Part shown: positions 45,476 through 57,889 of the stretch, piece by piece
How positions within the stretch are numbered: position 1 is the stretch's first letter
Layout: every line of letters starts with the position of its first letter
NCBI GenBank assembly: GCA_911728435.2
Contig: OU452199.1
Coordinates: forward strand, 496,001 to 560,000
Length of the DNA stretch: 64,000 nucleotides
Origin: Apoderus coryli
Taxonomy: Eukaryota > Arthropoda > Insecta > Coleoptera > Attelabidae
Direction: 5' to 3'
Notes under the pieces: model-generated
What the model was told of the DNA's origin: nothing
Database searches by the model: none
The model's input: only the letters and a program-made list of their open reading frames with translations
Made by a program: the position numbers and the translations under genes

Positions 45476-46256
45476 TATGTTGCAATTAATGTAATTTGTA
45501 AATGATTGTATTACAATAAATAATTTTGGCAAAATTTTAATATATTCTGCCTCACTGTGCATCGTCGTCGTCCACAAGTGACTTTCACGTATTACTAAGA
45601 TGCTGTCCTTGTGTAGATTTTATACTTTGTATCTTATAGCTGTACCATGTGTCCCAGATCAAAGGAACTACCGAACTCCCGACGTGACGTAGTTACTTTA
45701 CTTTTATCTGGGACATAGTATACAATATTTACAACTCTATCTTAAGTATTCAAATGCATATTATATAGACATATAGATTATATTTTTATCTACCAAGTTT
45801 CTACGACAATCAAAAATACTGTACTATAAAAATGTTATTATACTTCTCTTTAAAAACATGTTGAATTATTAGATTGTAATAGACACTGATCAGATTAATT
45901 AAATGAAATTATTAATCATTAATGTAGTGTGTTTTATTGTTCGAATGCGAATTAGACCCGCTCCAAACAACAGGCCGTGAAACTTCGCACCTGAAGGTCT
46001 CTTTCTGTTATCCTGAAAATACAATTCAATAATTAGTACTCATGGGAATTAGGAATTAACTTCTAAACTAAGCACAATAATAAGCACCAAGTTTGCATAT
46101 ATGAGTAAAAAGCAATTTGTTCGAGCCCTTTCAGCTTAAACCCTTTCAAAAATAAGGGCAGAAAAAATATTAAACTCATTTGATCTCATAGCCCTTAAAA
46201 ACCTACAAAATGGTTTTTTAAAAAGATGGATAGCATAAAAAAATATTATTTCTTTA
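45476..46256. other. Noncoding DNA with a short hairpin MITE at 45648-45722
   Basis: The ends tgtcccagat (about 45650) and atctgggaca (about 45707) are inverted around a gacgtgacgt centre, giving a hairpin of about 75 bp. No coding sequence elsewhere. Confidence 0.45.
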
Positions 46257-48000
46257 TTATTTTTTGTTTCTGTTGTTAATAAAATTACTGAGGCCATGTC
46301 TGTGGATCTTGATGAGCGGGTGCATATGTTAAGTCGGATACCGATGCAGCCTAGCTCCTTTTTTATGTTGCCCATCTCGGAGTTTGAGTTCCTGGAGACC
46401 AATCGCCACTTAAAAAACTCGGGCAGTGTTGATATGTTTGACTGCAGCAGTTTCTTTGTGAAGGAATATGCACAGATCTTAGTTAAGCCTTTAGTGCACA
46501 TCTTCAATTTATGTTTGTGTGGCGGCATTTTCCCTGAGCCATTCAAGTTGACTAGAGTTATCCCTGTATTTAAAAAGGGTGATATTGATAATGCTTCTGA
46601 TTACCGACCGATTTCTATAGTTCCTATATTTGGAAAATTTTTTGAGATTATATTAAAACAAAATCTAACTTGTTTTTTGGAAGCGAATATCCTTTTGTGT
46701 CCTGGACAGTTTGGTTTCAGGGGTGGTCGGTCGACAGTTCAGGCGGTGGCTCGTGTGGTGTCTGACATAGTCGAGGGCCTGGAAAGATGTGAATTTATTA
46801 ATCTCACCTTATGTGATCTGAGCAAGGCCTTTCACTGTGTGTCTCATGAAGTTCTTCTGACCAAGCTTTCTCGATATGGTGTGCGGGGACTCTCGTTGCA
46901 GCTGCTTCGGTCGTACCTGACTGGCAGAGGACAGACGGTGGCTCTTCGGTCGGAGCTGTCTGAGGTGAGAGTATTAACGAGTGGAGTGCCCCAGGGCTCT
47001 GTGTTGGGTCCGTTGCTCGTTGTCGTTTATATTAACAACCTATAGATTTATTTGAATCCTGGAATGGTCACTTTTTATGCTGATGATACCTCTTTGGTGT
47101 GTTATGGGAGCAGTGTTTCACAGCTCGAAGGTCGTGCGGGGCACCTTGAGGGAATTGCGAATGGCTGGTTCACTAGTAATCTGCTGAAACTAAATGTTGA
47201 TAAGACCCAGAGACTTACATTTTCTAGTGCTAGTGGTCATGCTCGGAGACGAACAGGCAACTTATTGGGGATTATTGTTGATGATGCGCTTTGCTGGGCG
47301 TCGCACGTTGATTTTCTCAGGGGTAAGTTGTCTTCTAGTATTTACGTTAGTAGGAGACTCAAACATTGTCTGAGTCAGCAAGCTCTGAGAACTGTTTATT
47401 TCTCACTGTTCCATTCTCATATTTCTTATGGAGGGAGTCTCTAGGGTAACTCGTCATCGGCTATGCAAATATTTAGAGTGCAAAAAAAAGGTGGTTCGCA
47501 TTCCGGCAAATGCTGGATATCTGGAGCATTGCAAGCCCATTTTCAAATCTCTGAATATAATGCCTCTCCTGTCTTTATATATATATTATCAACTGCTTGA
47601 GATTCACAAATGTAAGCCCGATTTGTGTATTAACTCAACTTGTCATGAGTATGGTACGAGATCTGCCGACTTGGTACGAGCTCGGCGATGGAGATTGACT
47701 AAGTCTGCAAAGAATTCCCTACAGATTCGGTTATATAATGCACTTCCTCCTAGGGTCCGGAAGTACAGTTCAGAAATGTTCAAAAGAACTATAAAATCAT
47801 ACTTGCTCAAGCATGCTTTTTATTCTGTGGAAGAATATTCCAAGGAAGTTGTACATTTTAGCAATTAGTCGCTTTTAATTTGTTTGTATTTATGTTACTT
47901 ACACTTTTTTGTATTTTGTTGTAGATATAGTTTTTGTATTCTGACGTACTGCAATTGTTTTGTACAAAACGTAGTCAATAAAGATTATTATTATTATTAA
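46257..48000 (+). pseudogene. Non-LTR retrotransposon, family A copy 3
   Basis: The frame 46296-47045 covers the reverse transcriptase fingers and palm, ending at a TAG after NNL. The next frame (47052-47444) contains [20 protein letters not shown], so this copy keeps the YADD box and the CAG codon where copies 1 and 2 have YAND and a stop. The C-terminal frame is 47428-47868 (RVRKYSSEMFKRTIKSYLL). The 3' end is cagtcaataaagatt-like with an (att)n tail at about 47985-48000. It is 5' truncated at about 46257. Lesions: the TAG at 47043, and a stop after GGSL. Confidence 0.88.
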
Positions 48001-48129
48001 ATATAAATTTAAAACTTGTTCTACTAAAAACAAATTTAGGGCAATTTCAAAAAAAAAATTGTTGTAATGATAAATAAAATTCGTCTGCTCCACAAACAAT
48101 TCTTTATTTATTTATAATCTTTCGTCAGC

Positions 48130-48173
48130 GACCAGACATGTTTCGAGAGACACAGCTCTCATCATCAGTGGTC
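48130..48173 (-). ncRNA. Hammerhead ribozyme motif (left arm)
   Basis: Minus-strand mirror of the motif at 48468-48511. The core ctgatga appears as tcatcag at 48162-48168, gaaa as tttc, and stem I is formed by 48130-48134 with 48169-48173. All core bases are conserved. Confidence 0.82.
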
Positions 48174-48467
48174 ATTAAAAAGGGGGGAATTTAGTACATA
48201 ATTAAATTTGTTTGAATCATTTGTGAAAAATATTTTTTTTTTTTTATATAAAAACTTAAATATTAAGATTTTGTCATTTATATGAGTTTAAATACAAATT
48301 TAAACTTGCACAACAGTGTAATGTTGTTAAATTCAAGATGTTACAATAGTATTTTCCTCATATAAATGACAAAATCTTAATGTTTAAGTTTTTATATAAA
48401 AAAAAAAATATTTTTCACAAATGATTCAAACAAATTTAATTATGTACTAAATTCCCCTCTTTTTAAT

Positions 48468-48511
48468 GACCACTGATGATGAGAGCTGTGTCTCTCGAAA
48501 CATGTCTGGTC
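48468..48511 (+). ncRNA. Hammerhead ribozyme motif (right arm)
   Basis: Stem I pairs gacca (48468-48472) with tggtc (48507-48511). The core ctgatga is 48473-48479. Stem II pairs gagag (48481-48485) with ctctc (48492-48496). gaaa is 48497-48500. The short self-complementary stem III is acatgt (48500-48505). Cleavage is expected after gtc at 48506. Confidence 0.85.
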
Positions 48512-48578
48512 GCTGACGAAAGATTATAAATAAATAAAGAATTGTTTGTGGAGCAGACGAATTTTATTTATCATTACA

Positions 48579-49282
48579 TGATAAACTCCCCGTATAATGG
48601 AATATTTCTATAACATAAAAAATTGTTGGTTGAATTTTGTGTTCCTTTGGTTCTTCCCGGACAAGCTAGAAATTAAACAAAAACAAAGTAAGTATAATAA
48701 TTATTCATAATATGAATGAATACATGTGTAATGTAAGTATAAGCACTGTTAAAGAATTTTTAATTGTATTTAATAATCTAAATGAATGCTTTAAAAAAAA
48801 GTGGCCGTTTGTTCTTAGAAAAATGAGCAGGAAAAACATTAAAAACCATGTAATTTTTGAAACGTTTTTATTTAAACGTAGAATCGACTGACTTTTTGAA
48901 TACCCTGTATAATAATTACACTAAGAGAAATAGCTTTCGCTAAAAATATAAAAATTTACACAAAAGGAACTAGTCATTTCTATGTTGTTGATTTTATGCT
49001 AATACAATCAAAAGTAGCAGATATAAAGAAATTATTAATAATAATCAGATTTACAAAAGAAAGCCAACTCCATATGGTTAATGCATGACCTGCTAAAATT
49101 GTGCGTTAGTAAAGTAGGTGACTAAGTTTTTCAATGTTTAATGTAAGTATCAAACATTTGTTACATTTTGCCCGTATTGTGGCTAATTTAAACATTGAAA
49201 TTTTACGATACTTTCAAGTAAATTTAAGTGCGGAAAGGGTTACTTAACCGAACTCCACTTTTCGACGAGGGTTATCAGTAGT
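48579..49282. other. Noncoding DNA
   Basis: AT-rich with no recognisable gene or element. Confidence 0.4.
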
Positions 49283-49454
49283 GATACCCCTAGGGTCTTG
49301 ATAATACCGACATAATTTTGTCATAGAGAATGCCGAAAGCGTATTGTTTGATAATAGCCCAAAGCCGCTGGCCGAGGGCTATTATCCCTGAGCAACTCGC
49401 TTGAAGGATTCTCTATGACAAAATTTTGAGTATTTATCAAGGCCCGAGGAGTAT
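49283..49454. repeat. Foldback element
   Basis: The left arm (49283-49336; atacccctagggtcttgata then cataattttgtcatagagaa) is the reverse complement of the right arm (49404-49454). A smaller inner palindrome (aatagccc ... gggctatt, 49350-49388) forms the loop. No coding sequence. Confidence 0.7.
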
Positions 49455-49800
49455 TCGATAAGATAATTTTTTACTTTGTAGATATCAAAAATTTGATTGT
49501 CAATCTGACGTTTAATAATTTTCAATACAAAATGTATTTGTTTTAATTAAACAAATATTATTCGTTTTTATTTAAAACTACAGTTGTGAAAAGTACAATT
49601 GGTAAATGTTAAATTGGAAGAAGAGTTTGCTGAAGTTGACGGACTGTTAATTTCCACTGTTGAGGAAATTCCTCGCATGGTGTTGATTATTTCACCATGG
49701 CGTTCTTGGTTAATATTCAAGTACGGTTTAATTGAATTTGTTATTTTTATTTCTAATAACAAGATTTCAATGATTTTCTTTTAATTTTACTTCAAAAATT
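49455..49800. other. Noncoding DNA with a short minus frame
   Basis: A 64-codon minus frame (49762-49568) ends NLTFTNCTFHNCSFK. I do not recognise it and it may be chance or the tail of an unidentified element. Confidence 0.3.
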
Positions 49801-49977
49801 CTTTATTTTTCTCTGATGTTTTTTTTGACAAATCAATCATTAATTCCTTTTTTTTATTAAAAAATAACAACTTACTGGATATATCAAATTATACCTATTG
49901 TAAACATTAACATTATTTAAATTATATACATAGTGTTCTTTTAAAATATGAAACGATAACAAATAAAACAACATCCT
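49801..49977 (-). repeat. Possible 3' LTR portion of the BEL/Pao element
   Basis: On the minus strand the integrase is followed by the purine-rich tract agcggggagga and then tgttgttttatttg, the layout of a polypurine tract plus LTR start (TG). The extent of the LTR is unknown, since no second LTR is in the window. Confidence 0.4.
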
Positions 49978-50035
49978 CCCCGCTGGTAGAGAAACTCGTA
50001 GTTTTCTACTATTCTCGTGGTATTCAAAAGGATAT

Positions 50036-50765
50036 TCATTCGTCAACTTCTAGTTTACATAAACGATTGACTGGTTTTCGATAGGTGTTATTCATGGTAG
50101 TAACATCGACAACACGTATTCTTTGATCGGGACCAGGATACAAGGCAGATATTTTTCCGATCTTCCATTGATATCTTGGACAGTTATCGTCAACTAACAC
50201 TACAATATCACCAATTTTCAACGGTGCTTGATCTATTGTCCATTTGTTCCTCTTGTTCAATGCGGGAAGATACTCACGAATCCATCTTTTCCAAAACATA
50301 TCGCTTAAGAGCCTACATTTGCCCCACTCTGATCTTAAATTATTCGCCGTTGCAGTTGATATTGGCAAACCTTCACCGTTTGATGATCCCAATAAGAAAT
50401 GGTTGGGTGTTAACGCTTCAGGATCATTTGGATCAAGTGAAACTTTCGTTATAGGCCTCGAATTAACTAAGTTTTCAGCTTCAGCAAATAGAGTAAGTAA
50501 CGTTTCTTCTTTTAAGGACTGATCATGTAGGATTTTTCCAATAATACGTTTTACGGACTGTATGAGTCTTTCCCAAACACCTCCTATATGAGGTGTACCT
50601 GGAGGGTTAAATTTAAATTCAATTCCTGTGACATTTAAATCATTTTCTATTCCACTTTTCTTCATCTCATCTATTGCCAACTTTAGTTCTTTAGCTGCAC
50701 CTACAAAGTTGGTCCCGTTGTCATAGAAAATTCTTCTCGGTTTACCTCGTCTAGCTGCCATTCTT
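50036..50765 (-). pseudogene. BEL/Pao integrase, C-terminal part
   Basis: A 241-codon open minus frame begins inside the integrase core: GKPRRIFYDNGTNFVGAAKE has the second catalytic Asp, GTPHIGGVWERLIQSVKR holds the Glu, and AENLVNSRPIT follows. The C-terminal domain has LTPNHFLLG and RWIREYLPAL, then the GDIVVLVDDNCPRYQWKIGK motif and NRLCKLEVDE before the stop. This is the characteristic BEL/Pao order. The frame is intact but lacks everything N-terminal, so it is a 5'-truncated remnant. Confidence 0.88.
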
Positions 50766-51351
50766 TAACTAAACACTGTAGAATGTAAACTTTGTTGACA
50801 AATACTTTCAGGTTTACCAAAAAACTCCCGGTCGTGCAAGAAAAAAAAATTGTCAAGTGATGAATTAGAGAAAGCAATAATAATTACACTATTCGAAAAA
50901 TGCAATCCCTCGTATACAATCCCATTCACATTAAACAGTTTTACTTTCTTGTTACAATTTATTCGCTCTGATTTGTCCGAGCGAAGCATTTTATACATTT
51001 TTATAAGTCAAAAGCAGCAAAATTAACTGCAAGCAACTTTTCGGGCTCTGTCTATAAGTACCAATTATATATATTATATAGGGGTATACGCGAAAGTAAA
51101 AGTTTTAGTCTGCTATACAACAGGTAGATTGACGCGAAATACAAGATACAAGGTGATCTGTGATCTAAACACATGTATATATGCATTCGAGAATAAGCCC
51201 AAACTAGTATTTTTTATAAAACGCTCGAAAGCTTTTCTTCCAGATATACCATGCTTCTTAAGTGAAAAGTTATTGAACTTCAATTTTGTATGGTAAGGAA
51301 GAAAAGAAGATCCAGATTGTGAAGAGTGCATTGAATGATCATGAAGTTACC
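50766..51351. other. Noncoding DNA, two short unidentified minus frames
   Basis: Frames of 77 and 72 codons (50998-50765 and 51331-51113) on the minus strand have ordinary composition but match nothing I know. Confidence 0.3.
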
Positions 51352-53525
51352 AATATTTATTTATTTAAGGTACACTGCCCAGACAGATAAATAATCCAAT
51401 TAAAGGGCAGGAAAAATTACAGTAAATTCTTAATATCTAACACTAAATTTATATTTTGAGAAATATATTTTTTATACAAGACAAAGTTGAATTAAAAATA
51501 TCAATTTGCTCAGACACAGAGTTACAAGTATGGCACATAAAATATGAAGGGACACAAAAAGGAATCTGGCTTAAAAACTTTGGACAGTCAAGAAGTCCAT
51601 TAATACTCGTAATTTTAAAAAGCAATACTAGAGCGGAATATTTATTTAATGATACTAGATTAAAACGGTTTAGCAGAATATCATGAGGAAACCCAATGGA
51701 TGGATAAACCCCATCAGCCCGAAACCACAGCAATTTGGCAAAACGACGCTGGATTCGTTCAATATTAGTTATATGTATGGCATACATAGGATTCTATACT
51801 ACAGATGCATATTCCAGTTAAGATCTGATAAATGCGTTGAAAAGAACAATGAGTGTTTGAGGTTTCACAAACTCTTTCGAATTGCGCACAATAAAACCCA
51901 GAGATCTATAGGATGCTGAAACTATATTATTGTAATGATTAGTAAAGCTCAGTTTACCATCAAACCAAACACCTAAATCTTTAAACTCATCACAAGTTGT
52001 TAATGGACTATTATTTATAGAATATGAAAATTTGACAGGGTTTATTTTCCGTGTATAGGAAACACTAAAACATTTATCAATATTCAGATAAAGATTATTA
52101 CGGACACACCACTCATATACAACATTTAAATCGTCCTGAAGATGAGAACAATCTTCAGTACTATTAATGACAGAATATACTTTGAAGTCGTCAGCATATA
52201 ATAACGCACTATTTGTCAAGCCACTAGAAATATCATCGATAAAACACAGGAACAACAATGGTCCAACGACAGAGCCCTGGGGAACACCAGATGACACTTT
52301 AAAATTTGCGGAACGAAATCCTCGACTTTCCACATACTGAAATCTATCCTTCAGATACGACTTCAAAAGCAGCAGTAAATTATAAGACAATCCATAACGA
52401 CACAGTTTACGCAGTAGAATACCATGATCAAGTCTATCAAAGGCTTTAGAAAACGCAGTGTAGATTACATCTACCTGCCCCCGTTATCAAGTCGCTCAGT
52501 TAAAAACCGTGTTAAAACCAATAAATTAGTTGACGTAGAACGACCGGGAAAAAAGCCATGTTGTACCGATGAAATCTGACGCCTAACATGGCTCATAATA
52601 ATATCATGGAGCACAAATCAAAAACTTTAGAAAGACACGACTGTATGAAAATTGGTCTATAATTTGAAATATTCTGTTTATCTCCCTTCTTATGTACCGG
52701 CGTCACTCTAGAAGACTTCCAATCAGAGGGGAAACTACACGATCGCAAAGAAACATTGAATATTGTACAAAAGCCCTACCCAAACGATACGATTTCATTT
52801 GACTGATATTCAGAGCACTGCAGTCATTAACATTGTTCAGTATTCCAAGGATCTTATCCTGCACAGCACCATTATTCTCTGCAACTCCAAACACGACTAA
52901 GTTCTTCATTCTTGGTTTAGCAAACACAGTGGCACAATCCCTAATTACAAAAGATGGTATACCATCAGGACCCGATGTAAATTTAGCTTTTAACCTTCTC
53001 AAAGCTCTATAGACCTCGTTTCAGTAATCACGCGATCCGGTAAATGAGAGAAATTCACAACATCAAACAATCCCTGATCAATATCAAATGCCTGAGATGC
53101 AACGTATGATGTGTTGAAAAATTCCGCAAATTTATTGACAAGTTCCTGCGGATTATCAATATTATTACCATTGTAAGTCATACTACCAGGCAATCGCCCA
53201 GATTTGCTTCTGGAATTGACAAAAGACCAAAACTTGTTAGGATCACCGATGCATTAAAACAGTGTTCAACTTTTCATAAAACAAATCACAGGCGAGGTCA
53301 GGATCACTACAGTTGGCAAGACTAGGAAAGTCCAACTCAAGCATATGTCTATACATTGCAGGGAAATCAGCTTTCTTAAAATTAAAAAATGCTTTACAAC
53401 TATTTGTTCTCATTGATAATATAGTCAACATCTAGAGGAGGATGATGTCGATCAACTGGTAGGAAGTAATTAATAGACCCAGACACAGTTGCCGGAAATC
53501 GACTTAATATTAGATTGACACCATA
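51352..53525 (-). pseudogene. Non-LTR retrotransposon, family B copy 4
   Basis: From about 53520 the minus strand reads the end of the endonuclease (SGSINYFLPVDRHHPPLDVD), then KAFFNFKKADFPAMYRHM and the linker (PQELVNKFAEFFNTSYVAS). RT fingers follow (FTSGPDGIPSFVIRDCATVF), then after several frame breaks [20 protein letters not shown] and LLYADDFKVYSVI (52390-51818). The last part is RRFAKLLWFRADGVYP (51787 on). The 3' tail is (aaat)n at about 51356-51370. At least five frame changes show it is old. It extends further 5' than the other family B copies. Confidence 0.82.
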
Positions 53526-54934
53526 CTACAAAAAGTCCGTAGCTGTGTGTTTCTGATAAAGAATATTAGAGGCACTGTATCAACAAGATAACAAGAAGAT
53601 GTTCACAATTATGGCACTAGAAACAAAAATAACGTGGTTTTGCCATTTTCTAGACTAAGTATTGGTCAGAAAAATCCTAACTATATCGGCGTAACGTGTT
53701 ATAATAAGATTCTGAAAATTAACAAATTTACAATGTACTACATTGTCAAAATATGATTGAACATATAATAAGCCAATCGTAGAAAAAATAACGTTACGTT
53801 TCGTGAATCTTACGAGTTATCTAATTATGTCCCTTTTGCTTTTCACCCTGTATAATTGACAGGCAATCGCTTCAGTCCAGTGGCGGGGCAGTATGCGAAA
53901 GTATTTTTTATTTACATTTTTTTAAAAATGATTCGACACAGGTACTTATTAAGTACATGTAGTTACTTAAAAATGTTCATATCAAATATTATGCAGTTGC
54001 CGCTGTTGTAATATATTCCGGTTCTTACTATTTCTTTCTCCCGCCAAAATTTGACTTTCTCGATACGAGCCAGTGGTTCATTTTATTCACTTTATCTTTT
54101 TATTATTAGCGAATATTATTTCAGTTGTTTAGCAAGTCGGGTTTCTTTCACACATACACGTGCTACACGTTTCACTTTCATTGATGAGAGAGAATTAAAC
54201 AGATAAACATCTACTAAATGTAAGTCTCATTTATTTTATTTTAATTTTTACCAATTTATTATGTTTACTTAGTCGGTTTTAGAATAAAAATACTTGAATA
54301 TTTGGCATATTATTCAGGTTGTCAAAATTATTCCCATTTGGAGTTAGTAAAGAATAATTTAAAGTGGCAGTATATTTTTGAAACTTTTTAGTGGGTACTC
54401 GAGTCTACATGTTTTTCTGATTTGGCAAGATAATTTAAATTTTTTTTTATTAATCATGGGATGGATCGTATTGTCGATGTAGGACAATAAGAAAAATTGC
54501 GCCTAAACTTTAGCCATCGTTTCGTTTCTTCTAGATAAACCTCTCCAGAGCCTAATTTCGGAAGATCGTTTTATTATAATGTAACGAAAAAATAAACTTT
54601 TAAGAATATGAAAGTCAATTTTATAAAAACAGAATTAGTATTAAAAACTATTAATAATTATAATAATAAAAAATTTAAAATAAGAAAGTATAAGAATATG
54701 AATTTAATAGGAACGGTGCCTTCACCAAGTCCCAAATTGAGAGTTAGAAAATAAGGGTAGAGCCTCCGTTATTTCTTTTAGTATTTGAAGATTCAGATAA
54801 GCGTGCTCTATTGAGTTAAATCTTTATATAGAGTTTAAAGAAGGGTTTGAGTTTTATTAATTTACTCGCTTGGCTTGTTGAGCTACTCGAGAATCGCCCA
54901 CTTACATCACGCTCACGAAAGAGGATCTTATTGA
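53526..54934. other. Noncoding DNA
   Basis: Contains caccctgtataattgac (about 53845) and cagtggcggggcagt (about 53877), both like DNA-transposon ends, but no paired end or gene was found. Confidence 0.35.
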
Positions 54935-55380
54935 TTAATAATAATAATAATAATAAAGACTTCATTGTAAAAAAAAAGATATTTTTATAAAAGGCGAAGA
55001 TGAAGCAGTGCTTCCTAACTTAACCTAAGTTTAACTTATATTTGACCTTGATCTAAACTGAAATTTGTTTTATATTGCTGACCAAAATAAGTATATTTTT
55101 TTACAAATTAATATGCTCTATTACGTGTCTGACAGCGCTCCTAAACGAAAATCCCTGTAAACTTTTTATATTCTCCGGTAGGGCGTTGTAATATTTAGAA
55201 ACCGTATAGGAAAATGACCGTTCAAACATTGTTGTTGTCTTATGACGAATGTTCACATCATGCACAGATCCCCGGAATTTCAATCTTTCATATAAGTATT
55301 CGGGCTTTTTTCTTCTAATGATCTTATTAAATAGAATTATTGAATGAAAGATCCGACGTTGTTTCATTCTTAACCACCCG
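54935..55380 (-). pseudogene. Non-LTR 3' fragment, family F copy 2
   Basis: An 88-codon minus frame (55367-55101) reads MKQRRIFHSIILFNKIIRRK, then EYLYERLKFRGSVHDVNIR and SYTVSKYYNALPENIKSL. It follows the same order as the C-terminus at 39832-40100. The 3' end is an (aat)n tail at about 54936-54957. Confidence 0.7.
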
Positions 55381-55927
55381 ATTTCGACTTTTCGTACTTA
55401 CATTACAATTATCTTCATTGCCGACCCAGTTGATATTTCTTTTGCGTTAATAAAATATTTAATATTTATAATGATTAAAATTAAAACTCCAATCGCGTTA
55501 AATAAACTATAAAGCTTAAGACACTACCCAGCGGGGGAATTAGTGCTTCTAGGAACCGAAGTTTACTTCACGGAACTTTGGAGAGAAGACCCCGTTTTTT
55601 TTCTGTTGCGTAAAAATTTATAACCTTTGATTTTCTCCACTCTTTCGAATATCGACCAATGCAATTGTCTATTCTTAGCGTCGGTCGGACCGTTTTTTGT
55701 TGAATTTGCAATTTGTTAATGAACGTAAAATAGCTAGTTCGACCGGATGCAATATTTTTATTACAATATACCGGGTGAGACAATAATGAATTCTAATTAT
55801 ATACATTTATTAAAATAACTAAATGAAGTCGTAATTATTATTATTTGTCAGTATATAGGAAGCCGGATATATGGGTAAGGTTCTAGTTTCTGTAACAGTT
55901 TGAATAGAAAATGTGGGTTGGGGTATC
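55381..55927. other. Noncoding DNA with a dispersed repeat at 55505-55600
   Basis: The repeat resembles 32655-32760 (see there). No coding sequence. caatataccgggtgagaca at about 55765 looks like another MITE end. Confidence 0.4.
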
Positions 55928-55928
55928 T

Positions 55929-56537
55929 ACAGGGTGTTGCTATATTCCACCGACAACGCTCTAGCACAGAATGTATTTTGATATATAGGGACATATACCC
56001 TTAAAGGGCTTAGTTGTCAAGATACACGGTGTCAAAGCCACTGGAATAAATATATTTTTTTATTTTTTTTAAACTTCCTGTTCGTTTTTGCTTGAAATAA
56101 CTTTTCATGGGTCTAAAGTGAACGGTTTTGCTAAGTTCCTAATTTTAACTTTACTTGTAGACTTTTGTGTTGAGGCAAATTCCTGCAAAACTGTTCACTT
56201 TAGACCCATGAAAAGTTATTTCAAGCAAAAATGAACAGGGAATTTAAAAATAATAAAAATATATATTTATTCCAGTGGCGTGAAAAATAGGGGGATAAAA
56301 AGTGTTACTAACTCTTATAGCATGCCACTGGTTATTCTTTTAAAAAGATTGTTTGTGTCAAAATATGACTTTTTTAAAGAACATGTTGGTTATTAAATTT
56401 GAAAAAAATATTTAAAAGAGTTTTTGAATGAAGGCAGATTTTAAATTTGGATCTTTGACACCCAATATCAAAATACATGAATTAGCGAGAGCTTTTCTGT
56501 GGTAGAGAGCTGTCGATCGAATATAGAAACACCCTGT
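55929..56537. mobile_element. MITE with TIRs and an inner palindrome
   Basis: The outer termini tacagggtgttgctatattc (from 55929) and gaatatagaaacaccctgtg (to 56538) are inverted, and the similarity runs about 55 bp inward. Inside, arms 56037-56126 and 56190-56281 form a second, nearly perfect palindrome that includes ccatgaaaagttatttcaag. The inner palindrome begins and ends with agtgg/ccact-type ends, so one MITE may be nested in another. Confidence 0.7.
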
Positions 56538-56539
56538 GT

Positions 56540-57889
56540 GTTCTTTAGGATTATGTATACTTACAAAGCCATGTTCGGACGGGATATTATGGTCATGAGG
56601 CTTAGGGCTTAGATTGTAGGGTATGTAAGAGTTTTAATTGAAAATATCGTATGTGGGTTGTTGTCTTGTAAGATTCAGTCAATAACCAGATCCGCTAGAA
56701 TTTGCGCCTGAAAAAAATACCTTCATTCGAGTACTAATGTTTGTTTATTAGTTTTTGATATGTAATATTATTTTGATTCGACACACAGTATAGTTGCCAT
56801 CAACATTTAAAACCATACTTTTGGTTTTATTGGCATTTTACTCTATTATGTTTTGTGTTTTTATATTTTATAGTAGTTTTCTTGAAATCTGTTGCAATCT
56901 GGTAACGTTGATCATGTAGTTATGCTATTATGACACTAACGACAGCATGTCCACTGGCGTTTGTGGTTGGTAATAATGCAAATTTGCCCAATAATTTCAA
57001 ATTGTTAAAATGCGTTTTGCAGTTTTGAAATATATTGATATTACAGAGGGTCAAAATTATTTGTTTCGTTGTTATTTCGGAAGGAAATATCAGGTATATT
57101 TTATAATTGATTTAAAAAATATAAACTTTGATAATTTTTCCTTCATTCGTACCTTATTTTGTGCAAAATAGTCGCTAACTATTAATCAAACGGAAAAAAT
57201 CCAAAAAAAGTTGTTATTTCGATAATTACATGCTCTGGCCCTGACATTGTTATTTATTTTGTATATACTTTTATCGTGGACACACTGTATAGTGATGATC
57301 TCTCAAATATTACAAAATATGATAATTTTATATTTCTTACCTTTCCTTTTTGAACCATGAAGTTGATATTGACCTTTAGCTAATATAAACGTATATTCTA
57401 ATTATTACATGTAATAAATTTAAAAAAAAGTATCCTCTTCAGAAAAACCAATTAACTAAGTCTTCGCTTTATCAACACTTCTCGAGTCTAGCGTCTTCTC
57501 AATTTATTACAGGATTTTACATAACCTACACCTTCAGATTTTCTATTTTTCTAAAGACTTTTTAATACCTTTCAATATAAACAAGCAACGAAAAAAGTTG
57601 CCTAATTAAACACAATAAAAAAAATTGTCTTCAATTGTATCTCGTAATTTTTATGACACTCTAATCCTCAATTCAAACAAATTTAATCCTGTTTCAAGTG
57701 TTTATTTGTATGCGTTTTTCGCTATAAACAAAACTAAAGGATCTAATTTTCTTTCCGATCTCAGTATATAATGCTATAAAAAACCACAACCCCATATTCC
57801 TTTGTAAAGTCAATGCCGACCTCCGCCGTCCATAGGCGCACCATTTTAACTTTTCATAACAATACCTACATACCCTACGATATTTTAAA
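56540..57889. other. Noncoding DNA
   Basis: AT-rich with no gene, RNA or clear repeat recognised. Confidence 0.4.

Larger units (their letters stand above)
48063..48578. mobile_element. Palindromic element with a hammerhead ribozyme in each arm
   Basis: Arms 48063-48286 and 48357-48578 (about 223 bp each) are reverse complements with very few differences, around a 70 bp spacer. Each arm holds a complete hammerhead motif, the left on the minus and the right on the + strand. Outside each ribozyme comes the shared end block ttgtttgtggagcagacg and then ttttatttatcattaca at the tip. It has no coding capacity. Confidence 0.85.
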
